A stretch of 64,000 nt of DNA, taken from UBA1941 sp046329575. Lineage in GTDB: Bacteria > Bacteroidota > Bacteroidia > Chitinophagales > LD1. Below the pieces are notes generated by a model, which did no database searches, was not told the DNA's origin, and saw nothing but the letters and a program-made list of their open reading frames with translations. A program made the position numbers and the translations under genes. The DNA lies in NCBI GenBank assembly GCA_046329575.1, contig JAXLUJ010000013.1:1-64000 (forward strand), in the 5' to 3' direction. Position 1 is the stretch's first letter. Every line of letters starts with the position of its first letter. Positions 33,479 to 44,233 of this stretch are shown in pieces.

Positions 33479-36190
33479 TTGTTTCTCAAATATAGGCTTT
33501 CCTCTTTTTACGGTACTGCTCGTTTGGCCGTTCTATTTTTCACAATAGTTTGGTCATTGTCCTATTCTGAAACATGTGTAGCCCAAACCCGTGCCGGGGC
33601 CAAAACCGGCGGCACGGTAACCGAGCCACCTAAAACCACCAACGATACCCTTCGCAAAGCTGACAGTATGGTGGTGAAGGTAGATACTTTGAACCCAGAC
33701 TTTGCTGAAAGCGATATCAAAAGCAAGATCAACTACCAGGCCGACGACAGTATTGTGTACGATTTGGACAGTAAAAAGATGTATTTGTACAACAAAACGC
33801 AAATGACATATGATAAAACCAAGTTGAAGGCTGACCTTACAGAGTTTGACTGGACTACCTTTACGCTTACGGCAGAGGGAAAAAAAGACAGTTCGGGGCA
33901 GGTGACCGGAACACCCGAGTTTACCGAAAACGAGCAGCCTTATCGCGCGAAGAAAATGGCCTATAATTTCAAAAGCAAGCGCGGCAAGGTGTATGAAGTG
34001 AGTACAAAAGAAGGTGAAGCCTACTTGCACAGTGAAGCCGTAAAAAGAAATGAGGATGAAAGTTGGTATGGCTACAAAACGAAATACACTACATGTGATT
34101 TAGACCATCCCCACTTTTATTTTCAGGCCAAGAAAGCCAAAGTAGTACCGAACAAGGTGATGGTAACCGGTCCGGTTAATTTATGGGTGGCCGATGTTCC
34201 CACCCCATTGTATTTGCCTTTTGGAATTTTCCCCATCAAGCAAGGGCGGCGTTCGGGCATTATCATGCCGAAATACGGCGAAGCCGGCGGCACATTTTTT
34301 CTGAAAGAAGGCGGTTACTATTGGGCGGTGAACGAAATGCTGGGGCTTCGGTTAACCGGCGACATTTTTCTGAACGGCACGTTTGGCGCGCATGTGGGCG
34401 CGCAGTACCGTGTAAACTACAAAGTGAATGGTAATTTGGGTTTCGATTATATCCGCACGCGGCCGGCCGATCCTGATTTGCCCAATCAGCGTTCTACTAA
34501 CAGTTTCAACTTTGCCTGGCAGTTAGCGATGGATCCGAAGGCAGCGCCTACCAATTCGTTCAACATTAACATTAATGTAAACCTGGGCGATTATTACCGC
34601 GCCTCGCGAGCCACCGACAACAATATCTTCCAGACGGCATTCAACTCCAACATCAGTTACGCCAAATCATTTCCCAGGGCGCCATTCCTTTCTTTGGCTA
34701 TCAATGCTTCGCACAGCCAGAATATTGCCACGAAAACCTTTAGCATTACATTGCCTGCTGTTCGATTTGCGGTGTCGCCGGTGTCGCCATTCAAATCAAA
34801 AGTATCCACGGGAAATCCAAAGTGGTATGAGAAAATTAGAGTGAGCTATGCCATGGAATTCAAAAACCAGTTGAACACATTCGACAGTTTATTGAACAAA
34901 GCAGAGACCTACAAAAAAATGGATTACGGCATCAACCAAACGGCAACCATAGATGCTCCGTTTGTTGTGGCCAAATATCTCAACATTACACCGGCATTCA
35001 CTTATAACGAAAGGTGGTTCTTTAAATCGGTAGATCGTTCCTGGGTAAGCCAGGATCAGATTCTGAAATTACCAAATGGTCAGGAAATTGTATTGCCGGG
35101 CTACGGCAGCTATCTGCGTTCTGATACTTCTTACAAATTTCATGGTGTTCGCGATTTCAACACCTCGCTTCAGGTTTCTACCAAAGTGACCGGCATTTTC
35201 AAATTTGGCGGAAAATGGATCAAGGCATTACGGCACACCTTTACGCCTGCGCTGAATTTTATTTACAATCCGAACTTCAGCAAACCCATGTGGGGTTACT
35301 ATCAGCGCGTTCGCACCGATTTGCAGGGAAACACCACTTTATACAATCGCTATGACATCAATTCAGGATTAGGTTATGGAAGTCCGTCGTCGGTGCAGTC
35401 GGCCTCGTTGAACTGGAGTTTGGGCAACACTTTCGATTTGAAAACATTTTCAAAAAGCGATTCGGTTAAACATGAAAAGACGATCAACAGTTTTCTTCGA
35501 TTAAATATTACCGGTGGCTATAATTTTGCCGCAGATAGTTTACGGCTACAGCCATTTGGCATTAATGGCAGCATTCAATTTTTACAGAACATCAATGCCA
35601 ATTTTAATGTTGGGCTCGATCCTTATACCGTAGATGGCAGGAATGTGCGGATCAACAAATTTGCGTGGAATGCCGATCATAAATTATTGCGTTTCACTAG
35701 TGCCACATTTAGTATTTCCGCCAGTTTCAGAGGAAAGGCCAAGCCGGTTTCGCCGGTTGTGGAAGACACTAAATTGCCGAAGATGATTGCCGATTATGTG
35801 GTGTACAATCCTGATGTGTACTACAACTTCAACATTCCATGGAGCATTTCGCCAAATTATTCATTGTTGCTATCGAACACCAAAAGCGTTTACACGCAGC
35901 GCGACACCGTAATTTTTACCCAAACGTTGAATGTAAGCGGCGATGTTAATATCACACCAAAGTGGAAGATCACGGCCCGCACCGGATACGATTTTCAGCG
36001 AAAAGATTTGACCATAACGCAGTTAACGGTGATCCGCGATTTGCATTGCTGGGAGCTGAGTTTCAACTGGACGGCGTATCCTGTACAGTATCAGCAATTC
36101 TTGATTGATCTGCACATCCGTTCGTCAACATTGCGCGATCTGAAATTGACAAAGAAGAACGATCCGCAGCAATTACAGCGTTTTCCATAG
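33479..36190 (+). CDS. LptD-like outer-membrane LPS-assembly protein
   Basis: This 903-residue protein starts at TTG, with no alternative in-frame ATG/GTG before the signal. The signal peptide spans about residues 14-36. An OstA-like N-terminal domain (about 65-210) precedes a large C-terminal beta-barrel (about 280-900) rich in alternating aromatic strands and Asn, as in the putative LptD of Bacteroidota. It places lipopolysaccharide in the outer leaflet. It is divergent from the amidase gene, a common neighbourhood in this phylum. Confidence 0.88.
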   Translation: MFLKYRLSSFYGTARLAVLFFTIVWSLSYSETCVAQTRAGAKTGGTVTEPPKTTNDTLRKADSMVVKVDTLNPDFAESDIKSKINYQADDSIVYDLDSKKMYLYNKTQMTYDKTKLKADLTEFDWTTFTLTAEGKKDSSGQVTGTPEFTENEQPYRAKKMAYNFKSKRGKVYEVSTKEGEAYLHSEAVKRNEDESWYGYKTKYTTCDLDHPHFYFQAKKAKVVPNKVMVTGPVNLWVADVPTPLYLPFGIFPIKQGRRSGIIMPKYGEAGGTFFLKEGGYYWAVNEMLGLRLTGDIFLNGTFGAHVGAQYRVNYKVNGNLGFDYIRTRPADPDLPNQRSTNSFNFAWQLAMDPKAAPTNSFNININVNLGDYYRASRATDNNIFQTAFNSNISYAKSFPRAPFLSLAINASHSQNIATKTFSITLPAVRFAVSPVSPFKSKVSTGNPKWYEKIRVSYAMEFKNQLNTFDSLLNKAETYKKMDYGINQTATIDAPFVVAKYLNITPAFTYNERWFFKSVDRSWVSQDQILKLPNGQEIVLPGYGSYLRSDTSYKFHGVRDFNTSLQVSTKVTGIFKFGGKWIKALRHTFTPALNFIYNPNFSKPMWGYYQRVRTDLQGNTTLYNRYDINSGLGYGSPSSVQSASLNWSLGNTFDLKTFSKSDSVKHEKTINSFLRLNITGGYNFAADSLRLQPFGINGSIQFLQNINANFNVGLDPYTVDGRNVRINKFAWNADHKLLRFTSATFSISASFRGKAKPVSPVVEDTKLPKMIADYVVYNPDVYYNFNIPWSISPNYSLLLSNTKSVYTQRDTVIFTQTLNVSGDVNITPKWKITARTGYDFQRKDLTITQLTVIRDLHCWELSFNWTAYPVQYQQFLIDLHIRSSTLRDLKLTKKNDPQQLQRFP
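33487..33494 (-). promoter_or_regulatory. Bacteroidota -7 element for amidase gene
   Basis: The minus strand reads TATATTTG, an exact TAnnTTTG match, inside the first codons of lptD. The predicted start (about 33480) would make the ATG at 33479 leaderless, which supports the GTG at 33431 as the working start. Confidence 0.5.
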
Positions 36191-36242
36191 TGCGGTGAAT
36201 GTTCCCCACCCAAAGGCTGGAACACCTTATGCGGCAACGGTT

Positions 36243-36944
36243 ATGGGCATTTCATTGTACAATAAGAAACGCAACTTTAAATCAACAAAAGAACCAGAAG
36301 GCAAGGTAAAATCAGGTTCGGGAAAGTTGAAATTTGTGGTGCAAAAACACCATGCGTCGCATTTACATTACGATTTCCGTTTAGAAATGGAAGGCGTATT
36401 AAAAAGCTGGGCAGTTCCTAAAGGACCTTCGATGAACCCCGATGATAAACGATTGGCAATGATGGTGGAAGATCATCCGTATGATTACAAAGATTTTGAA
36501 GGAAACATTCCTGAAGGAAGTTATGGTGGCGGCAATGTGATTGTTTGGGATGCGGGCAGTTATCATTTGCCGGAAGCAATGACGCGTAAAAAACAGGAAG
36601 CCCAATTACTGGCCGATCTTCATAATGGTCATCTGCATTTTGTTTTGGAAGGCAAGAAATTAAAAGGCGCATTTTCTTTAGTCAAAATCAAAAATGGCAA
36701 ACAGGAAAATGCGTGGTTGCTGGTAAAGAAAGATGATGAATTTGCCAGTAAAGAAGATATAACGTTGAAGGAAAATTCGGTGCTCAGCAAACTCACCTTA
36801 CCGAAACTTGCGGAAAAGTTTGGCAATGACAAGAATGGCATTTCCGGTTCAGAAAAAAAGCGGACTGTAAAAAGCACTTCAGTTATACCCGCTGCGAAAA
36901 AACAGGCGGTAAAAAAAAAGTCCGCGCCCGGCCTGAAAAAATAA
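36243..36944 (+). pseudogene. ligD: DNA ligase D, 5' part (3'-phosphoesterase domain); split from next ORF
   Basis: This piece of about 233 residues carries the LigD 3'-phosphoesterase domain (FVVQKHHASHLHYDFRLEM, then GSYGGGNVIVWD), with metal-binding His and Asp residues intact. The ATG at 36243 matches the family start; the open frame reaches 36195. It ends in a Lys-rich linker at TAA 36942-36944. Adding one base in either the A9 run (36911-36919) or the A6 run (36936-36941) joins it in frame to the next ORF through KIKPMLATL, the usual LigD linker. It may be a frameshifted gene, a real split, or expressed by slippage. Confidence 0.85.
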
Positions 36945-36949
36945 AGCCG

Positions 36950-38830
36950 ATGCTGGCCACATTGGGCGAGGCCGCATTCGACGATGAGGAGTGGCTGTTT
37001 GAAATTAAATATGATGGTTACCGGGCTGTAAGTTCTATACAGGAAGGTGAAGCTGATTTGTACAGCAGAAATTCCCTATCGTTCAACGAAACTTTTGCTC
37101 CGGTGAAGGATGCCCTTTCCCGATTAAAGCATGATGCGATTCTTGACGGTGAAGTGGTGGTAAACGATGCCCAAGGCGTTTCGAAATTTCAGTTGTTGCA
37201 AAACTATCAGCGCTCTGGTGAAGGGGCGCTGCAATACATGGTTTTCGATCTCTTATTTCTGGATGGAAAAGACGTTCGGCACTTACCACTTTTTCAAAGG
37301 AAAGAACTATTGAAAACCCTGTTGGATGAATGGAAAAGCAAAACAGTAAAATATTCCGATCATATTGTTGGTAAAGGCATTTCATTCTTCAAGTTGGCGG
37401 AGCAAAATCATTTAGAAGGAATTATTGCCAAGCGCGCCAACAGTGTTTATCAGAGCGGCGTGCGGAACAGAGACTGGCTGAAAATTAAAATCAGTCTGGA
37501 AGAAGAGGCTGTTATTTGCGGTATTACAGCGCCTCAGGGCTCGCGTTCTCATTTTGGATCGCTGGTATTAGGAATGTATGAAAACGGTGAATTGAACTAT
37601 ATCGGCAACTGCGGAACAGGATTTTCAGAAGCCTTGCTGCGTGAGTTGTATCAGAAATTCAGCAAGTATTTCACCGATCGAAATCCTTTCGATAAAAAGA
37701 TAAAACTACCGGGAAGTGTGCAATGGATGAAGCCTCACTTTGTAGCGCAGGTTAAGTTTACGGAATGGACGGGTGACGGCAGTTTGAGGCATCCTGTTTT
37801 TCTTGGATTGCGTAACGATAAAAAATCAAAAGAAGTGATGAGGAAAAATGCAGCAAGTAAACCCGCCGTAGCTAAAAAGGCCGGTGCGAAACCCAAGTCG
37901 CAAAAAGCATCTTCTACAAAAGAGGAAGTGCGAAAAGTGAATGGAAAAGAATTAATTCTAACCAACCAGCAAAAAATATACTGGCCGAAAGAGCACATTA
38001 CCAAAGGCGGCCTGATTGCCTACTACGATTCTGTTGCTGCTTATATGCTGCCTTATTTAAAGAATCGTCCACAATCAATGAATCGCTTTCCCAACGGCAT
38101 CAACGGCCCTTCGTTCTACCAAAAAGATGTAGATACAGCAACGGTGCCTGAATGGATTCAAACAGAAAAAGTTTACAGTGAATCGAATAAGGAGTTCATT
38201 CACTATTTGATTTGTAACGATAAAGCCACCTTGCTTTTTATGGCGAATCTGGGATGCATTGAAATCAATCCGTGGAATTCGGTAATCAGCCGGCCGGAAA
38301 ATCCCGACTGGATGGTAATTGATTTGGATCCTGAAAAAATCGCATTTTCTGAAGTAGTAAAAACGGCTTTGGTAGTGCGTGAAGTTTTTGAAGAATTGGA
38401 AATTGAAAGTTATTGCAAGACGTCGGGCGCAACCGGTCTTCATATTTATATTCCCTTGGCCGGGAAATACGATTACGATATTGTAAAAACGTTTGCAGAA
38501 GTAATTGCGCAAACGGTGTTTTCGCGTCTTCCTGACATAACGAGCATCGTACGAAGTCCGGCCAAGCGGCAAAAAAGAGTGTATGTTGATTTTCTTCAAA
38601 ACCGGCGTGGCCAAACGCTTGCAGCGCCTTATTCGGTACGGCCAAAACCCGGCGCCACTGTTTCCACTCCTTTGGAATGGAGCGAAGTAAATTACAAACT
38701 CGATCCTTCGAATTTTACCATTAAGAACACTTTAAAGCGATTGGAAAAAAAGGGAGATTTATGGAAACCGGTGTTGGGTAAAGGGGTGAATATTGATAAG
38801 GTGATTAGGAGGATTGCATCAAAGAAATGA
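36950..38830 (+). pseudogene. ligD: DNA ligase D, 3' part (ligase and polymerase domains)
   Basis: This 626-residue frame begins at an ATG within the conserved PMLATL segment. The ATP-dependent ligase domain has the nucleophile lysine in EIKYDGYR near residue 26 and the downstream ligase motifs (DGEVV, EGIIAKR, LKIKI). After a basic linker (about 310-335) the archaeo-eukaryotic-primase-type polymerase domain has the catalytic IDLDPEK and KTSGATGLHIY motifs. The domain order phosphoesterase-ligase-polymerase is that of bacterial non-homologous end-joining ligase D. The 5' piece is out of frame. No ku gene is in the window. Confidence 0.85.
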
Positions 38831-38888
38831 CTCCATAATTCCACTAAATAACATTTATTATATTGCAAGGAGTTTAATAACAACCACT

Positions 38889-41800
38889 ATGAAACACTTG
38901 CAAAGTACCGCCAATAGGATAATCTGCGGCTTTTTGATCCTGACATTTTTTGCTTTGTTCAGCAACCAAACAAACGCGCAGAGTTGTTGCCCAAAATTTC
39001 AACTTACCTTTCCTGAAAATTGTGACCGTTTTGACTCCCTTTGCGAATCGTCGGTCATATCGGCTGGAATGCAATTGTCAACGGCATGCAAAGGATCTAC
39101 AAATGTTTACACCGTTTATCCAAATCTTCCAGGCTACACCTATCAATGGACGATTACAGGCGGCACACCCGTGAGTTATACTGGCAATCCGGTTACTGTG
39201 ACCTGGGGAAATGGCGGTAATGCTCTGATCAAAGTAGTGATCTCTCAAAATAGTGGCAACTGCCGTGATTCCTTTCAAACGCAATTATGTTTGAAAGATG
39301 GACCCGTGGCGAATTTTACCATTACATCAAGTCCCTCATGCGTAGGCCAGCCGGTAACCTTTAACAATACCGGCACGGGTGGCGTAACTTTCGTCTGGAA
39401 CTTTGGAGACGGCAATTCCTATTCCGGTTTCAATCCGCCGCCTCACGTTTACAGTACTCCGGGAACTTATATTGTAACATTACTGGCCAGCAGTAATCCA
39501 TTAACCGCCCAGCCCGGTTCGCAGGATTGCCATTGCAGAGATATTAAATCGGATACCCTAATAATTGGATCAGGAACCGGACCGAAGATTGATACGCTGG
39601 GTTGCTATGGATCACTTTGCAGTACCGACACCCCGCTTAGAACAGCTTACAGCACCCCGCTAATTTGCGGTACTTATAATTGGACGGTTAACGGAGGAAC
39701 CATTATTTCCGGAGCCGGAACTTCCAGCATTGTAGTGCAATGGAATCCTTCGTTTTCTGGAACGCCAACCGTTACTTTATCGGTACCTGCAAGTTGTGCC
39801 GGTGGTTGTGCATCTTCTACCACTATTACAGTTCCAATAATTTATCCTAACCTGCCAATCCAAGGCCCTGCATCGGTTTGTGTAGGAAGTACCAGTAGTT
39901 ATTCACTGCCGGTATTACCCGGATGCTATTACAGTTGGACTATTACAGGCAATGGAAATTTTACGCCTTCCAACAATAACTATAACTCAGCTGTTGCCAA
40001 AGTAATTGCCGGCAATTTCCCCGGCTCGTTTACACTGAACTGCACTTACTACGATTCGTTGAAACATTGTGGCGGAAGCAGTTCGTGGACAGTTCAAGTT
40101 CTTGACAAATTTTTGATATCGGCAGCAGACCTGAAAGTTTGCGAGCAAGCCACAGGAAATTATTTTGCAAGCGGACCGGCGAGCTGGCAGGTTTTCCAAA
40201 ATGGAATTCTCGTACCATCATATGTGATTCCCAATGGCAGCAGCGCATCTATTTTTTGGTTGACACCGGGAACGTATCAGGTAGTTGCCACTTCATTAAA
40301 TCCGCTTCTGTATTGCAATAGTTCATATTCCGCAACGGTTGTTGTAGCTGCACGTCCTGTACTCACCACTTCACAAGCGTTAAACTCGAATGTATGTTCT
40401 GGTGACTTAATAACTTATCAGGTAAACAGCACACATCCCGATTATCCATTCAACTGGTCTATTTCAGGCGGAACGATAATGGCGAACGACGGCGATAATG
40501 TTACGGTGCAATGGACCAGCGGCGGAACTATTTCGGTGTATCAAAGTAATCCTGACCCGAGCCTGATTTGCCCATCGAACACACTCACTTTTACAGCAAC
40601 TCCATTTGCTGCCCCCAACATCACCGGAGCGGCAACGGCTTGTGAGGATGACGTAGTGAATTATAACGCTACTCCTGCAGGTATGCCCGATTATCAATGG
40701 ACCATTATTGGCGGAACCATCACCGGCGGTCAAGGCTCTTCCGCTATCAGTGTTTTATGGGCCGGCGGTACGGGAGTTCACAGTTTGACAGTTTCTACCT
40801 GTTCCGGTAGTTCCACAAAAACGGTTTTCATCACCAACAAAACCACGTATTCGGTCACTTATACGGCTGGTGCCGGTTGCTCTTACACATTAACCAGTAC
40901 GGCAACTGCACCTACTTATAGCTGGTATTTAAATGGAACGCCATTAGCGCCAAATACCCAAACCATTTCCATAACAGCGTCAGGATACTACATGGTTCAG
41001 CCAAATATTCCCTGTACAAAAGCTTCAGGCATTGCCGTTACCTTGCCTGCCATTCCGCAGGTAACGATCACAACACCGGTCAGCCGTTTTTGTTCGCCGG
41101 GCGGTAGTGTAGCTCTTCCAGCCATCACCTTTAATTCTATAATTTCTGCCGGTGGTCCTTACACCTATCAATGGTATCATACACCTTCGCCGGGCGCAAT
41201 CCCCGGAGCAAATAGCGCGGTGTATACGCAACCGGCAGGTTTACCATCTACTTCTATGGGTAGTTATTCGCTTGTGGTGGGATATGGCTCAGGCTGTACG
41301 GTGTCTTCAAATGTAGTTGTGATTGATACCGGCTGCGGAAGTGGCGGCGGAGGTACGCCATGCACTTTACCATCACCTCCATATAGTTTAACGGTAAGTA
41401 AAGGCTGTAACGGTTCGTATCTGGAATCCTTTTCTTCACCGCCTCCGGCAGGCACTTCTATTAATTGGAATTTCGGTGATGGGAACACAGCCATTTCTTC
41501 CGTTGGCGCGGGCGTTACTCATAGTTTTCTGAATCCCGGTATTTATTCGGTTTGTGCCACGGCATCTAACAGCACCTTTTGTGATCTTACCAGTTGTATC
41601 ATGGACACCATTCCCATTGCGCCTTCCTTCAGTGTGAATATCGGCTGTACAGCTGCCACACTCACCAACACTTCACAAATGCTGAGCGGTATTTCCGGTT
41701 ACACTATAAGCTGGTCGGCCAGCAGCGGAACCATTAGCCCAACCGGACCAAATACCGCCACCTTTACCGGATCAGGAACAGTCACTATGACCATTTCTTA

Positions 41801-44189
41801 TCATGGTTGTAATTATGTTGTAAGTCAGAATGTAAATGTTGTTGGCACATCGGTCACCATTAGTAATCCTGCCACGAGTTGCTTAGCCGATCAGAATTTG
41901 TTCACAACAACACCTTCCGGCTTTGCAGTATATAATTGGAATTTCGGCGATGCCACCACTTCCGGTTTGGCCGCGCCGGTTCATGGTTACAGCAATTCCG
42001 GCATATTCAATATCACCGTTACTGCGGTAGATTACAATGGTTGCACGGCCACCGGAACTTCACAAATACAAATTTTCCCGCTGCCGGTTGTAGTACTCAC
42101 TACTTCCGACACGTTCATTTGTAAAGGCGATTCCGCCCAGCTTACTGCTACTGCCGGTTTCAACAATTACGTATGGTTCCGCGCCGGCGTGCAAATCGCA
42201 ACAGGCACATCCAACACCTTGTTTGTGTCTCAAACCGGAATGTATACGGTATTAGTGACAGATGGCAACGGATGTTCTTCTAAATCGAATAGAATGCCGA
42301 TTGTAGTTCGGCCACTTCCGAAATTTAAGATCAATTTCCCTCCACCCAATTCTTCCATTGTATGCGTGAACGCCACACAACCGGGCACAACAACAGTAGC
42401 GGCGACTTATAACTCTAATTTTATTTACAATTGGTATGCTTCTGCGCCTGTGTCCATTGCTTCGCCAAACGCATCATCAACAACGGTAAATATTGCTGCG
42501 GCCACTCCTGCAGGAAATTATCCGATTTATCTTACCGTAACAGATACCATAACCGGATGTAGCAAAAGTGATACGGTATGTTTAACGGTAAGTTTAGCGC
42601 CTTCAGTAGTTATTACACCTAATGCTTCTGTTTGTGCCGGAAATCCTACCGTACTGAATGCCATACCAAACGCACCAATATTTTCTTATAACTGGAATAC
42701 CGGGGCGTCAACACCTTCCATCACTGTAAGTGCGGCGGGGAATTATCAGGTTACCATAACTGCTAATCAATCGGGATGTAGCGCCGTTTCCAATTCTGTA
42801 ATTGTGTATCCAATTCCCGATGTGAGTTTGTTCCCAACCGGGTGCGATACACTTTGCGATAAAGATCACCTTTACATCCCCCTTCCGAATCAGTTAAATC
42901 CGGTTGCTCCTTCCAGTGTGTACGATACCATTCAGTGGTTTGTAAACGGAAATCCTTTTTCTCAAGGTCCATTTCTGCCATTAAGTAGTTTAACTCCCGG
43001 CAACAACATCATTCATGTAAGCGTTCACAACACTTGGGGCTGTACAAATACGACTGACGATTACTTTGTTTTTGTAAAACATTGCCCTGACACTTGTATC
43101 GTTCAGGCTATTTTTACCAATACACTCCATGGCGACACCGCACAGTTTCACAATGCTTCCAGCGGAAACGGCATGCTGAGTTATTTGTGGGTGTTCAGCG
43201 ATGGCGACACTTCGCATCAGCAAAATCCGGCGCATGTTTTCGATACTACAGGCGTTCAATCCGTTTGTTTACACGTAACCAACAACAATCCAAACGGAAG
43301 TTTTTGTGAAGATTCGTTCTGCATCTGCGTTTGCATTTGCCACAAAGATTCCGGGTGCAGTGCATTCCTTTCATATCTGCAAAACCAGAACATTACCGTA
43401 AATGGCACATTAAATCCAACGTTCACCTTCACACCGCCGGTTTTACAGCCCACCGACGTAGTTCGATGGGATTATACCTGCGACGGAATCATAGATGCGG
43501 TCACCACCGGTAATAGTACTGCAACGCATACCTATGGCGCATCCGGAAATTATGTGGTATGCGCCAAAATTGAACGAATCGTTGATGGTGATACTTGTTG
43601 GGCGCGGCTCACTGCCGCGGTAAAGGCCGATGTGAGTGTGGCCTGCCACTGCGACAGCACTTTTCTAAGCGCTGTGAATGCCGGATATGCCACCAGCGTT
43701 AGTGGAAACATGGTAACCTTCATCCCGCTTGCGCTTACGAATTGCGACACGGTGGAATGGAATTTCGGCGACGGATCGCCTTTGGTTTACACCGTAGGGA
43801 ATACGGCAGTTTCACACACGTATGCCAACCCGCATCAACAGTATTACGTTTGTATGTTGGTACGGCGTGCCGGATCGCCTAATTGTACAAGGGAGTTTTG
43901 CCGCGCAACCACAGTTTCCGGCATCAACCAAATACCGGCCGGTGATCTGCGCATCTACCCAAATCCTTCGCAAGATTTCTGGTTCATTGAATGGAATCAC
44001 AATCAATATAGCGAGACCTATTTTGCGGCAGTGAGCGATCCTGCAGGACGGGTTTTGTTGAAACAGCATTTATCATCAGAAAAAACCACACGAATTTCAT
44101 GTGAAAATTTCAGCTCGGGATGTTATCTCTTGTCCATCACCAACGCTTCAGGACAAACCGTGAGCAATTACCGGATTTCGAAATATTGA
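38889..44189 (+). CDS. giant PKD-repeat T9SS-secreted protein
   Basis: This protein is 1,766 residues from the ATG at 38889 (the frame extends to 38814 within the ligD end); the signal peptide lies just inside. It has at least six PKD domains, marked by WNFGDG-type motifs near residues 150, 855, 1020, 1455, 1520 and 1615. Between them lie Ig-like and Cys-rich segments with repeated GPASVCVGS-type starts. The C-terminal type A sorting domain (about 1690-1766) is introduced by LRIYPNPSQDF. It is a T9SS cell-surface or extracellular protein, probably adhesive. It is Thr/Ser/Pro-rich and has paired cysteines throughout. Confidence 0.9.
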   Translation: MKHLQSTANRIICGFLILTFFALFSNQTNAQSCCPKFQLTFPENCDRFDSLCESSVISAGMQLSTACKGSTNVYTVYPNLPGYTYQWTITGGTPVSYTGNPVTVTWGNGGNALIKVVISQNSGNCRDSFQTQLCLKDGPVANFTITSSPSCVGQPVTFNNTGTGGVTFVWNFGDGNSYSGFNPPPHVYSTPGTYIVTLLASSNPLTAQPGSQDCHCRDIKSDTLIIGSGTGPKIDTLGCYGSLCSTDTPLRTAYSTPLICGTYNWTVNGGTIISGAGTSSIVVQWNPSFSGTPTVTLSVPASCAGGCASSTTITVPIIYPNLPIQGPASVCVGSTSSYSLPVLPGCYYSWTITGNGNFTPSNNNYNSAVAKVIAGNFPGSFTLNCTYYDSLKHCGGSSSWTVQVLDKFLISAADLKVCEQATGNYFASGPASWQVFQNGILVPSYVIPNGSSASIFWLTPGTYQVVATSLNPLLYCNSSYSATVVVAARPVLTTSQALNSNVCSGDLITYQVNSTHPDYPFNWSISGGTIMANDGDNVTVQWTSGGTISVYQSNPDPSLICPSNTLTFTATPFAAPNITGAATACEDDVVNYNATPAGMPDYQWTIIGGTITGGQGSSAISVLWAGGTGVHSLTVSTCSGSSTKTVFITNKTTYSVTYTAGAGCSYTLTSTATAPTYSWYLNGTPLAPNTQTISITASGYYMVQPNIPCTKASGIAVTLPAIPQVTITTPVSRFCSPGGSVALPAITFNSIISAGGPYTYQWYHTPSPGAIPGANSAVYTQPAGLPSTSMGSYSLVVGYGSGCTVSSNVVVIDTGCGSGGGGTPCTLPSPPYSLTVSKGCNGSYLESFSSPPPAGTSINWNFGDGNTAISSVGAGVTHSFLNPGIYSVCATASNSTFCDLTSCIMDTIPIAPSFSVNIGCTAATLTNTSQMLSGISGYTISWSASSGTISPTGPNTATFTGSGTVTMTISYHGCNYVVSQNVNVVGTSVTISNPATSCLADQNLFTTTPSGFAVYNWNFGDATTSGLAAPVHGYSNSGIFNITVTAVDYNGCTATGTSQIQIFPLPVVVLTTSDTFICKGDSAQLTATAGFNNYVWFRAGVQIATGTSNTLFVSQTGMYTVLVTDGNGCSSKSNRMPIVVRPLPKFKINFPPPNSSIVCVNATQPGTTTVAATYNSNFIYNWYASAPVSIASPNASSTTVNIAAATPAGNYPIYLTVTDTITGCSKSDTVCLTVSLAPSVVITPNASVCAGNPTVLNAIPNAPIFSYNWNTGASTPSITVSAAGNYQVTITANQSGCSAVSNSVIVYPIPDVSLFPTGCDTLCDKDHLYIPLPNQLNPVAPSSVYDTIQWFVNGNPFSQGPFLPLSSLTPGNNIIHVSVHNTWGCTNTTDDYFVFVKHCPDTCIVQAIFTNTLHGDTAQFHNASSGNGMLSYLWVFSDGDTSHQQNPAHVFDTTGVQSVCLHVTNNNPNGSFCEDSFCICVCICHKDSGCSAFLSYLQNQNITVNGTLNPTFTFTPPVLQPTDVVRWDYTCDGIIDAVTTGNSTATHTYGASGNYVVCAKIERIVDGDTCWARLTAAVKADVSVACHCDSTFLSAVNAGYATSVSGNMVTFIPLALTNCDTVEWNFGDGSPLVYTVGNTAVSHTYANPHQQYYVCMLVRRAGSPNCTREFCRATTVSGINQIPAGDLRIYPNPSQDFWFIEWNHNQYSETYFAAVSDPAGRVLLKQHLSSEKTTRISCENFSSGCYLLSITNASGQTVSNYRISKY

Positions 44190-44200
44190 TAGGGCGGCCA

Positions 44201-44233
44201 GGTCGAAGCGCTAATTTTCATCGCGCTTCGACC
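44201..44233. terminator. 11-bp perfect inverted repeat at convergent gene ends
   Basis: GGTCGAAGCGC (44201-44211) and GCGCTTCGACC (44223-44233) are exact complements with an 11-base loop. The repeat spans the last codons of dinB, between its stop and the stop of the PKD gene. There is no T-run on either strand, so it may be a Rho-type or 3'-stabilising hairpin rather than an intrinsic terminator. Confidence 0.4.
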
